NCBI GenBank assembly: GCA_026874595.1
Contig: CM049315.1
Span: 58,898,889 to 58,962,888, forward strand
DNA from: Sipunculus nudus
Taxonomy: Eukaryota > Annelida > Sipuncula > Golfingiida > Sipunculidae
Length of the DNA: 64,000 bases
Direction: 5' to 3'
The position numbers were made by a program, and so were the translations under genes. How positions within the stretch are numbered: the stretch's first letter is position 1; each line of letters starts with the position of its first letter. This document shows positions 46,382 through 58,300 of the stretch, one piece after another. The notes beneath the pieces were generated by a model that was not told the DNA's origin, did no database searches, and was given only the letters and a program-made list of their open reading frames with translations.

Positions 46382-49300
46382 AATATATATTATATATAAA
46401 ATAACCTTTGTTTAGTTGTTTTTTTGTGTGTGTATCAACACAACAAGATTGGCAGAAACTTTTATTTGCAAAAAAAATTATTTGCAGATACTTGTTATGA
46501 AGTTAGAGTAGCCAACGGTTCTGAGCTTTTCTGGCTCATTCATTTGTAAGTATTTGTGCAGATCAATTTCTAGTGCATGTTTTCAGATATGTTTTCTTTT
46601 CATGCTTCCAGGTCAGCAACAGATAGAAGAATGGGTGATGGAGAAGATTATAGAAGAATTAGAAGCTCAGGTAGAAGAACGCTACTCTTCAAATCTATGG
46701 CAATCACCCCTTTTTATTTCCAGGTCCCTGTTTTAGAAAGGTCACTATTGATGACGATTTATTAGTCAACTGCCACTACTAAAATCCTGCTACGGGTTGA
46801 TTTGCTGTTCACATACTTTATGTATGCAATACTGTGGTTGGCATCATATTTGCAAGGAACGCAAATATCATTATTTGAGAAAGTGTCAAAGAGCTGTTTA
46901 TAAGAAGTTGAATAATTAGCTGTCTTCTCGGAGTCTGCTAAATTACAGTAAAGTACAGAGATTATTTACTGTCCAGCAAGGGTTAATATTTTGGTAAGTA
47001 GATTCTGGTCATAACTGCAGCTAAGAAGGTAAATGGGGATAAATATCAGATTATATTTATTCAATATTTATTAATAAATTTTTAATCCAGTAATAATAGT
47101 AACGCCTAATATTATATAATAGAAACTACAGAAAACACTGAAAAATCAATATTTGAAAGTTTCAACCTTGGCCAGCCACAGTATTCAGTTGAAATGTTCA
47201 TACACTGAATGGAATTTGACCAAGTATGAAAAAACTTATTTCTATAAGAAGGATCCTTTGTTACCCGTTTCTATTTTTGTCCTACAGTCTACTTACTTTG
47301 CTGTGGGGAACTCTGGTCATCACAGAGCCCTTGATAAATAGCAGTTTTCACCTCAGCACCAGATTTTGTCTCTAGATTTTCTTGTCATTCTGGTCCATTC
47401 TGACCTGTTATGTATGAAGATAATGACCTTATAAATATGAATTGTTTATGCTTTGTATATCTTGTTTCTTTGGAAAAAATAAATGAGGAGTATTTGATTA
47501 ATGATCTAGCAAGGTTCATCAGATTGAATTATTTTACCATTTGATTTGTGATTGATTTCAGTGCCATGACAACATGGAGATCATGATCAAGACTGTAGAA
47601 GGACTTGGTATTGAATATGATGAAAACATCATATGTGATGTCTGCAGATCAGTGAGTATATCATAATGTCTTCATGTAACTGAAAGACAGAATCAAGTCC
47701 TCAATCCCTAGGCTTAACTTGTTGAGAACAAAGAAATTTCTATAGAGTAGAAAAATTACTTCATAACTGATGCAAGGTAAAGAAATATGTCCAAAATGCC
47801 TTTAACCTGTAAAACAAGCACTAGTTTGTATATTTTTAGGGCCACCACTGACTCTGTATCTTTTATATTTTCCTATATAATTTCCTATATTGCCAACCAT
47901 TAGACTAACATTTCCTATATATTCCTTGATATAACTTGCTCAGCCTTTTAAACTAATTAGGGTTAAACAGGCCCTTAGATGCCACTTTGAAAATTTATGG
48001 TCATGGTAAGTATGGTACATGGTAAGTGTACATGTTGGGCAGTGAAAATGCGTATATTTCTATCTGAAACTTCCTATAACTCCAATTGTTGGTCTCAACT
48101 CCTTGTAAAATTCCATTATTTTTTCATGAGCCTAGTGGGAGCCTTAGTTTGTGTGCAAAAACATATAATTATTAGGCCAAAAAAATTAAAGGTATGGTTC
48201 TCAGGCACCGCCCGCGTCAATTTTTACCCCCCGCATCAACAATTTTTATTTTGATTTTTATCTTTCAGGAAGATGAATATTACAATTTATGTAGTGCTTT
48301 TCCCTGTTTTGCAAAAAAAATTGTTATTTTCATACTTTTCCCTGATCATATGATATTTTTATTGAGACACTCAAAAAAAGGTCAAAAATAAAATACCACC
48401 CACCCGCACTGATTTCTGAAAAAAAGTGCCTGAGAACCATACCTTATTTTTTTTTTTTGGCCTTAAAGCACATGAAGAATCATACAGCTACAGTTGACTG
48501 ACAATCTTGTCTCTTTCAGCCTGAAAGTGAAGACACCAATGAGATGGTTTTCTGTGATGGGTGTGACATCTGTGTACACCAGGTATGTAATGTCTGCTAC
48601 CAGCTCTGTAATGATCGTAAAGTTCTGGTGTATGATAAACGAAAATAAATAAAGTTTAAAAGAGTTTTGTATGTTTATTATAAATCACAGGACATTGTGG
48701 TAGCCAGATGGCGTGGGAGGATAGAGTTAACTAAAGTTCTCAGCTTAGTCCTCAGTGTTTAAGCTTCATGATTAAGTAAAGCTGATAGTTTATAGTAGTA
48801 TTGGTTGGCTTTATCCTCATGATTAAGTTAAGCTGATAGTTTATAGTAGTATTGGTTGGCTTTATCCTCATGATTAAGTTAAGCTGATAGTTTATAGTAG
48901 TATTGGTTGGCTTTGTCCTCATGATTAAGTAAAGCTGATAGTTTAAAGTAGTATTGGGTGGCCTTATCCAGGCATTTTATGTCATCAGAGCTGAAGGGAT
49001 CAGGTTCTGACTCAGTCACTGGAAGGTACATTATGATTGAACATTCTAGTGAACTCTTACTGCTGGGTTACACCAACCACCATGTGAAAAAAATAAAATC
49101 CACACATCTTTGCACAATTACTTTCTTCTACAGCAGAAAATGTCAGTGAGCCACAGGCATAACCTTTAAAAAGGAACATGAAGCTTCTTTTCCTGTGCAG
49201 ATTAACTGATGACAAGGACAGCATGATTATTAGAGGATGAATCATTCTTGTTGAATATTGTTTCTTCAGGCATGTTACGGCATTCAGAAGATCCCAGAAG

Positions 49301-52300
49301 GCAGCTGGTTGTGCCGGACATGTGCACTTGGCATCCGTCCAAAGTGTATCCTGTGTCCCAACATGGGTGGAGCCATGAAAAGCACCAAGTAAGTTGTGCA
49401 GGTTGCGTCTGTGCACATTCACGAGGTTTGGTTCCCCTTGAGATAAATTGTGCAGGTGGTGTCTGTGTACATCCACGAGGCTTGGTTTGAAACCTTGAGA
49501 TAAGTTGTGCAAGTGGTATCTGTGTGCATTCACGAGGCTTGGTTGGAAACCTTGAGATAAGTTGTGCAGGTGGTATCTGTGTACATCCACGAGGCTTGGT
49601 TGGAAACCTTGAGATAAGTTGTGCAGGTGGTATCTGTGTACATCCACGAGGCTTGGTTGGAAACCTTGAGATAAGTTGTGCAGGTGGTATCTGTGTGCAT
49701 CCATGAGGCTTCACTTAAAACCTTGAGATAAGTTGTGCAGGTGGTGTCTGTGTACATCCACGAGGCTTGGTATGAAACCTTGAGATAAGTTGTGCAGGTG
49801 GTATCTGTGTGCATCCATGAGGCTTGGTTTGAAACCTTGAGATAAGTTGTGCAGGTAGTGTCTGTGTACATCCACGAGGCTTGGTTTGAAACCTTGAGAT
49901 AAGTTGTGCAGGTGGTATCTGTGTGCATCCACGAGGCTTGGTTGGACACCTTGAGATAAGTTGTGCAGGTGGTATCTGTGTACATCCACGAGGCTTGGTT
50001 GGAAACCTTGAGATAAGTTGTGCAGGTGGTATCTGTGTGCCTGTGTGCTTCCACGAGGCTTGGTTGGAAACCTTGAGATAAGTTGTGCAGGTGGTATCTG
50101 TGTGCATCCACGAGGCTTGGTTTAAAACCTTGAGATAAGTTGTGCAGGTGGTATCTGTGTGCATCCATGAGGCTTGGTTTAAAACCTTGAGATAAGTTGT
50201 GCAGGTGGTGTCTGTGTACATCCACGAGGCTTGGTTTGAAACCTTGAGATAAGTTGTGCAGGTGGTATCTGTGTGCATCCACGAGGCTTGGTTGGAAACC
50301 TTGAGATTAGTTGTGCAGGTGGTATCTGTGTACATCCACGAGGCTTGGTTGGAAACCTTGAGATAAGTTGTGCAGGTGGTATCTGTGTGCATCCATGGGC
50401 TTGGTTGGAAACCTTGAGATAAGTTGTGCAGGTGGTATCTGTGTGCATCCATGAGGCTTGGTTGGAAACCTTGAGATAAGTTGTGCAGGTGGTATCTGTG
50501 TGCATCCATGAGGCTTGGTTTGAAACCTTGAGATAAGTTGTGCAGGTGGTGTCTGTGTACATCCACGAGGCTTGGTTTGAAACCTTGAGATAAGTTGTGC
50601 AGGTGGTATCTGTGTGCATCCACGAGGCTTGGTTGGAAACCTTGAGATAAGTTGTGCAGGTGGTATCTGTGTACATCCACGAGGCTTGGTTGGAAACCTT
50701 GAGATAAGTTGTGCAGGTGGTATCTGTGTGCAACCAAGAGGCTTGGTTGGAAACCTTGAGATAAGTTGTGCAGGTGGTATCTGTGTGCATCCACGAGGCT
50801 TGGTTGGAAACTTTGAGATAAGTTGTGCAGGTGGTATCTGTGTGCATCCACGAGGCTTGGTTGGAAACCTTGAGATAAGTTGTGCAGGTGGTATCTGTGT
50901 GCATTCACGAGGCTTGGTTTGAAACCTTGAGATAAGTTGTGCAGGTGGTATCTGTGTGCATCCACGAGGCTTGATTGGAAACCTTGAGATAAGTTGTGCA
51001 GGTGGTATCTGTGTACATCCACGAGGCTTGGTTGGAAACCTTGAGATAAGTTGTGCAGGTGGTATCTGTGTGCATCCACGAGGCTTGGTTTAAAACCTTG
51101 AGATAAGTTGTGCAGGTGGTATCTGTGTGCTTCCACGAGGCTTGGTTAAAAACCTTGAGATAAGTTGTGCAGGTGGTATCTGTGTGCATCCACGAGGCTT
51201 GGTTGGAAACCTTGAGATAAGTTGTGCAGGTGGTATCTGTGTGCATCCACGAGGCTTGGTTGGAAACCTTGAGATAAGTTGTGCAGGTGGTATCTGTGTA
51301 CATCCACGAGGCTTGGTTGGAAACCTTGAGATAAGTTGTGCAGGTGGTATCTGTGTACATCCACGAGGCTTGGTTGGAAACCTTGAGATAAGTTGTGCAG
51401 GTGGTATCTATGTGTATCCATGAGGCTTGGTTTAAAACCTTGAGATAAGTTGTGCAGGTGGTGTCTGTGTACATCCACGAGGCTTGGTTTGAAACCTTGA
51501 GATAAGTTGTGCAGGTGGTATCTGTGTGCATCCATGAGGCTTCACTTAAAACCTTGAGATAAGTTGTGCAGGTGGTGTCTGTGTACATCCACGAGGCTTG
51601 GTATGAAACCTTGAGATAAGTTGTGCAGGTGGTATCTGTGTGCATCCATGAGGCTTGGTTTGAAACCTTGAGATAAGTTGTGCAGGTGGTGTCTGTGTAC
51701 ATCCACGAGGCTTGGTTGGAAACCTTGAGATAAGTTGTGCAGGTGGTGTCTGAGTACATCCACGAGGCTTGGTTGGAAACCTTGAGATAAGTTGTGCAGG
51801 TGGTATCTGTGTACATCCACGAGGCTTGGTTGGAAACCTTGAGATAAGTTGTGCAGGTGGTATCTGTGTGCATCCATGAGGCTTGGTTGGAAACCTTGAG
51901 ATAAGTTGTGCAGGTGGTGTCTGTGTACATCCACAACGCTTGGTTGGAAACCTTGAGATAAGTTGTGCAGGTGGTATCTGTGTGCATCCATGAGGCTTGG
52001 TTTAAAACCTTGAGATAAGTTGTGCAGGTGGTGTCTGTGTACATCCACGAGGCATGGTTTGAAACCTTGAGATAAGTTGTGCAGGTGGTGTCTGTGTACA
52101 TCCATGAGGCTTGGTTTGAAACCTTGAGATAACTGTTTTTGATTAATTATTTGCAGAGCTTCCTTATGAAAAAAAAATTTCTTTTAAAATTAAGTTCAAA
52201 ACATACGACTGAAAATTACCTAAATTTGACCTGGAGCAGTTGAAACTTTTTTACTGTTATGTTGTTTATCATATTTTCTCTTTAAGATTAAAAAAAAAGA

Positions 52301-55300
52301 AAGTAAAAAAGTAAAGATAACTTGCTGTAAATTTGTTGTTTTTTTGGTCATGCAGTTGGTTTTCATATGATATTTGGTAATTTGTTTGTGTTTATGTGAC
52401 TGGTGGATCAGTTGTTGTCATGTAGAGTTATTTATGGGTGACAGAATTCAGTATTATATAAGCATTCTATTGGCGTGTTTCTTTGACAGGAGTGGAACTA
52501 AGTGGTCTCATGTGGCCTGTGCTTTGTGGGTGCCAGAGGTCAGCATCGGATGCCCAGAGAAGATGGAGCCCATCACCAAAATATCCCAGATTCCTGTAAG
52601 TTGCTTGTCAGAATGAAAGTGTCAGAAAAACGAAGTTTTGGGCTTAACCTGTATCTGGTCAGCAGGACGTAAACATGGCATGCCTCTTATTCTGTGTCAG
52701 GTCTAGACACATTCATTTAGAATTTCCAATACAAACTAGAAATCTACATTCTAAGGAGTGAAAGCCTCCACCATGTGGGGGTCCCTGGGATGCTCCCAAA
52801 ACCTTGTTTGCAATGCAAATTTTGCATGCATTCAGCCCATATTCCCAGGTTCATTCCTGCAGAGTCCTCGACAGTGGAGGGATAAAAAGTTCGCCTCCCT
52901 CTAATGGCAACTTGGGTTTGATCCCCAGCGTGACTTTGAGAGTGGGTTTTAGTTGCCCGGCCAAGGCCGTCGATTTTCTCCGTTTCCTCCACCTATACAG
53001 GCTACAGAATGCCAAAATCTTGAGCCATGTAGAGTGCCGCAATTAATTATAAAAACTATTTGTACAAACCATGTAAAATAAATAAGTTATTTATATATAA
53101 GTGACTGTACATTTGTGAATATTCCTTTATGACATTTCTGAATCTGGAATATTTGATGGATCTACACCAAAATCTAATCAATTCTTTATTGGTCCATTCC
53201 CTATTTGCCCTTAAAAATGTGTGAATGTTGTGAACAAATACAAATGAATGGGGTTGAAGGCATACACTCCTGGTAGCGGCAACAAGTTCTCTATGGAAAC
53301 CTGAAAATAGGTCACTGACTTAAGGAATGACTGCAGATGTGAGTGACCAGTTGTTCAGAGGGCATGTTTGGGTAAAAGTTTTGCAGTATTAAGGCATTGT
53401 GTATCTAAAAATCAAACAGAAATATTCTGGTGAAGGCAAATAGTTAAGACTCTCCCACTTATTAGCAAAACTTATCTTAGAATCATTTTAACATGGTTGT
53501 TTTGTCATAAACTGCATCTAGGCTCATTGTAATACTGGGTAGTTCTATACGAGTCCACCAGATGTAGCTGAATACTCATATTTATTACAAACTTCACCAA
53601 ATGTTGACTGTTTGTATCCACCAGATGGAGGTAAATACTGTTCATGCAAAGAACAAAAGTGCTTAATAAAGTTCAAAGTTCACCTGCCTCGCACCAGACT
53701 AAGTTAACTTGAACCTTAATAGGTGCAACCTTTTTCTATTTTAGTCCAGCCGCTGGGCACTAGTGTGTTCATTGTGTCGAGAGAGAACGGGAGCCTGCAT
53801 TCAGTGCTCTGTCAAGACCTGTAAAACAGCATTTCATGTGTCTTGTGCATTCCGCCATGGTCTGGAAATGAAAACGCAGCTTGATGATAAAGAAGATGAT
53901 GTTAAACTACAGGTATCAGATTCATTTGTAGTTGTTACATGTGAACCCTTGTTCAGGTTTTGCAGGTGTTGTAGAGATGTAAACAGAAGGGTCACACAGA
54001 GCCTCTATAATGTTTTGTAAACTAAGTTATGACTTGCACCATGCATATCAACTTTTATCATAAATTAAATGAATTCAGAAAACTCCAGATAAATTCACAT
54101 ACATGAAAAAATCTTTTTGCCTGATTGAGAAGCTGTAATCACAAGCAGAATAACATGAAAATATGGTAACACATATTTTAACAGATATTTTACAGTTAAA
54201 ATATTGTAATGAAATTGTGAATGTATGAGTGAATCCAGGATAAATATATCTTTCATATATTTTATTTTTGATATTTAATTTTATCTGGCAGGGATTTTGT
54301 GCCAAACACTCTAAGAAATTGACAGGGTCTCCTCAAAAAGATCCATTCACAGGCAGCCCACGTAAGGAAATGACAGAGGCGGAGAAAACGGAGTTACGAT
54401 CACACAGGTCAGTCACAGGGGACGTATGACATTGATCTGGCAAGTTAATGCTGAGGAGTTTGCCTCACCTTTAGAACACACTTCATATCTAACATAAGAG
54501 AGAGCCGATATTTACATTTAAGGCCAAAAAAAAATACAGGTATAGTTCTCAGGCACTGCACACATCAAATTTACCCCCCGCTCAAAAAAATGTTATTTTG
54601 ATTTTCATCTTTGAAAGATAAAATGATTCAAATTTACTAAGATTTCCTTTGTTATTTAGTGCTTTTACCTGTTTAGCAAAAATATTCTGTTATTATCATG
54701 CTTTTTGATCATATGACATTGTTTTTGAAACATACAAAAAATTCGCCACCCGCACTGATTTCTGAAAAAAAAGAGCCTGAGAACCATTCCTTTATTTATT
54801 TTGGCCTTAGTTACATTCTTAAAAAAAAATGGCTGCTTATTTACCAAAACCAGCAGCTGCATCACTTTCCAGTTATTTATTAAGTACATATCTGTTATTT
54901 TTATGTTACTACATTTTATGGTTAATTGATATAAGAAAGTAAAGAATATAAAGAAATATTAGATTGAATCTAAATAAATGATTGAGAACAAGAAGTTTGG
55001 TGCAGTTGGCCACCAGGTGCTAAAGGTGCCAATGCTCCTTGAGTGAACTGAATGAAAATAAATATAGTAAATATTGAGTACAAAGACATTAAGTCACAGT
55101 CCATCACGTCACCTTACACAGTGGCTACATCTGAACAGGAATCATATTATTCTTAGCAGCTCAGTTTGTGCCATTCTCAAAAAAAGTCAATAAAAAAACT
55201 GAGTAATTGTGTGGATCACAGCAGGTTTGATCGGCACAAGTATACTGGAATGTCATAATCAGCTGATTTTCATGGGTCAGTAATGTATATGATAACAAAA

Positions 55301-58300
55301 TAATGATTAATTCCTGATTATAGTAATTTAGGATGTCTTAAGAGAAAGTTCAGCCATCTTATAAAAACACTGAGAAATCATTGCAGCAATTTTTGATGTT
55401 GAAGCTTTGCAAATGGTATATAATGTAAATTGATGATTTGATCAGTGCTAGACCTCAACCTTTTGCAGTACTGAAAACAGTTAAGACTGCTTTTACAGTT
55501 CAGTGTCTCACATCTTTGCTACACAGATCCTAACGTTTGTATAATCACTGACTGTCTGTGAATACTGCAGGCTGAGTAAACTGGCAGAGGAGTTTTACAC
55601 GTGTGTCAAGGTTCCTGATGTGGCAGCCAGCATTCAGGTGCCAGAGGATGTAGTTGACTTCATATACGCCTACTGGACCTTAAAGAGAAAGGTATTTAAA
55701 ACTTTGTTGTGTCCTTGTTAAAGTAATATCTTTTAACTCACACTTAATGGTTGTGTCCTAGTGCTTCAGGTTCAGAGGTAAGTTGGATCAGAATAAAATA
55801 ATTGTGCTAGGAGTTGCCACCAGATATCACTCTGTATGGTCAGTGGCAAAGAGAGACACCTGTTGGAGACATGATAAATTTTGTTCCATCAGTTGTACCC
55901 AAAAACTTTTAGAGAATATTAAAAGAAAACTGCATTTTCCTGTGATTAACATATTAACTGTTAGTGATGCTTCGCTGTTTCAGGCCAACTTCAACAAGCC
56001 TTTACTCACACCAAAGAAGGAAGAGGAGGACTTGTTGTCACGGCAACAGGAAGACAGTCTGGTGGCCAGAATGAAAATGTTTGTTCATCTTCGACAAGAT
56101 CTTGAGAGGGTATGGAAGCATTTGTGATATCTGATCATACTCTGAAAGTGATTGCTTTGATTTTGGCTGATTATGTGTCAGTCATCTTCATTTGTTTGTC
56201 AGTTCTTTTATTTCCCACCAAACTGTTCTGAAATGCCAAAAAAAAAAAGATACACTTGTAAAGTTGGCCAGGTTTTGAACCCCCCCAGCCACACACACAT
56301 ACACACGTATACATCTTCCCATAGGCAAGATGAACCATTTGTGGTGCTTTATATTTTGAATAAATAAAAGCAAAAAATAAGAATTCTGTCAGTTAAGAAT
56401 ATCATGAAAATTTTATTTGATAAATAGTTTAAGATTAAAGAATTGATTTAAAAGTATGATAGTTAAAACAATAGCCAGTGCATTATTAATATATTTTGTT
56501 TGATGTTTGAAGCAGAGTAATGCTTGTATGTTAATTAATAAAAATCCCATTTTAAGTGTGCTCCCTTTTGATTGAAACTGACTCATGGTAGATACATTGC
56601 AATCTGTGATCATTGATGATATGTCATGCCACATCCTGTCAAAGACAGGAGCCAGATTTGTTCAATTTTCCAGAATATTAGTCAAATTTTATATTACATT
56701 TTAGGTTTAAACATTGTTTCTTGTCTAATTTTGTTGTTATCCAGAATGATACTCAAATTTTATATTACATTTTAGGTTTAAACATGGTTTCTTGCCTAAT
56801 TTTGTTGTTATCCAGAATGATACTCAAATTTTATATTACATTTTAGGTTTAAACATGGTTTCTTGCCAAATTTTGTTGCTATGTGACAATTTCATCAGGA
56901 GACCCATTTAAATAAGTTTTAAGTATCTTTATTGATGAAAATTTACAATCAAATTTATCGGAGAAATAATTATTTCTGTTACAGGTGCGAAATTTGTGCT
57001 ACATGGTTACAAAGCGAGAAAAGATGAGGCGCCACCTGTACTGCATGAAGGAAGAATTGTTCCGTAAACAGGCAGCCATCATGGAAAATCAGGCTCAGCC
57101 AATAAGCAGCAGGCATTCTAAGCCAATTATTACTGCCCACCACTCTTGTGGGCTTTATGATCGCTATGATGAAATATTGTTAGCGTCAGAACGAGGCTTC
57201 AAGGAAGTTGACTTGAAACCAATGTTTAAGGATAAACAGGCTAGAGTCAGTGTACATACTTTAAGTGAGAGCCTCAGTGTTAACAATAATGATTCCAAAT
57301 GGAATGTGCCAAACAAAAGGACGTCCATAAATGATCAATTAGGAATAGGTGTTGGTAAAAAGGAACAAAAACTAGAGGAAAATACACCTGTTCGTAATCT
57401 GTTTGGTAGTGATTATGTAAATAGTAAAAATTGTCATAAACCTGATAAAACTGCCACTGCAGTTAAAGCCTCTCCTTCTGGCGAGCCCATGGATACTAGT
57501 TGCACTGTTGTCACGCGTGGTGGCAGGGTGGCCAAGAGAATATCACTGACCAAAACAGATTGTGAACCGGTATCTGCCAGTGCCACTGTAAACACAACAC
57601 AAACCTCCCGGTCAGTTAATAGTGAAACTCACAGTAATTCTCAAAGGACAGACAAGGTTAATACAGACAAAGCACTAGTGACTCCTGGCAGACCTGAAAG
57701 AAATCAGGTTAATTCTGAAAAAGATCAGGTTAGGTTGGGGAGGTCTCAGGCTAAACATGATAAAGAACAGGTTAAGTCTGATAAAAGTCAGGTTAAAGTA
57801 GAAGAGGATCAGGGCAGTGCAGACAAGGATCAGTATAGGCCAGAGAAAGATGTGGTCAGGACTGAAACAAATCAGGCAAAAGCAGACAAAGAGGTAAAGC
57901 CTGAAGTGACTGGCTCACCACCAGACAAGTTAGGCACCACAAAGGGCCTGTCTAAATTAGAGCGAGAACAGCGACGGCTTACTACGTGGGCAGACTTGCG
58001 GAATGAAGCCCAAGGAGAGCATGTCGCAGTTTCCGGTCGCCGTGGCAGGTTAAGCCTGAGTGATTACGAGGCTGTTACACAAACTGAGAGTAAACCTCCG
58101 CGCAGGCACTCGCACTGTATAAAAGTCGCCAACGGTGTTATCCAAAATAGCAAGCTCGTGGTGGGGGAGAGCATCAAAGAGAAAGTCCAAAGTAGGTTAC
58201 ATAAAGCAAAGCTCAGTGCCAACCTGACCAATGGGGTCCATGATGCTGTAGAAAAAATGGTCAAACGGGAAGCCTTAGCCAGCACAAGCGGAGATCAGAG

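Noticed and set aside
46577-46765. Alternative frames over JADE exon 8
   Set aside because: The exon frame that matches JADE and keeps phase with both neighbours is 46612-46670.
49057-52105. Long open frames (up to 473 codons) on both strands across the minisatellite
   Set aside because: All are 19-residue periodic translations of the 57-bp repeat in several frames at once; no gene evidence.
49389-52132. CRISPR-like array
   Set aside because: Units are contiguous without unique spacers, in an animal intron.
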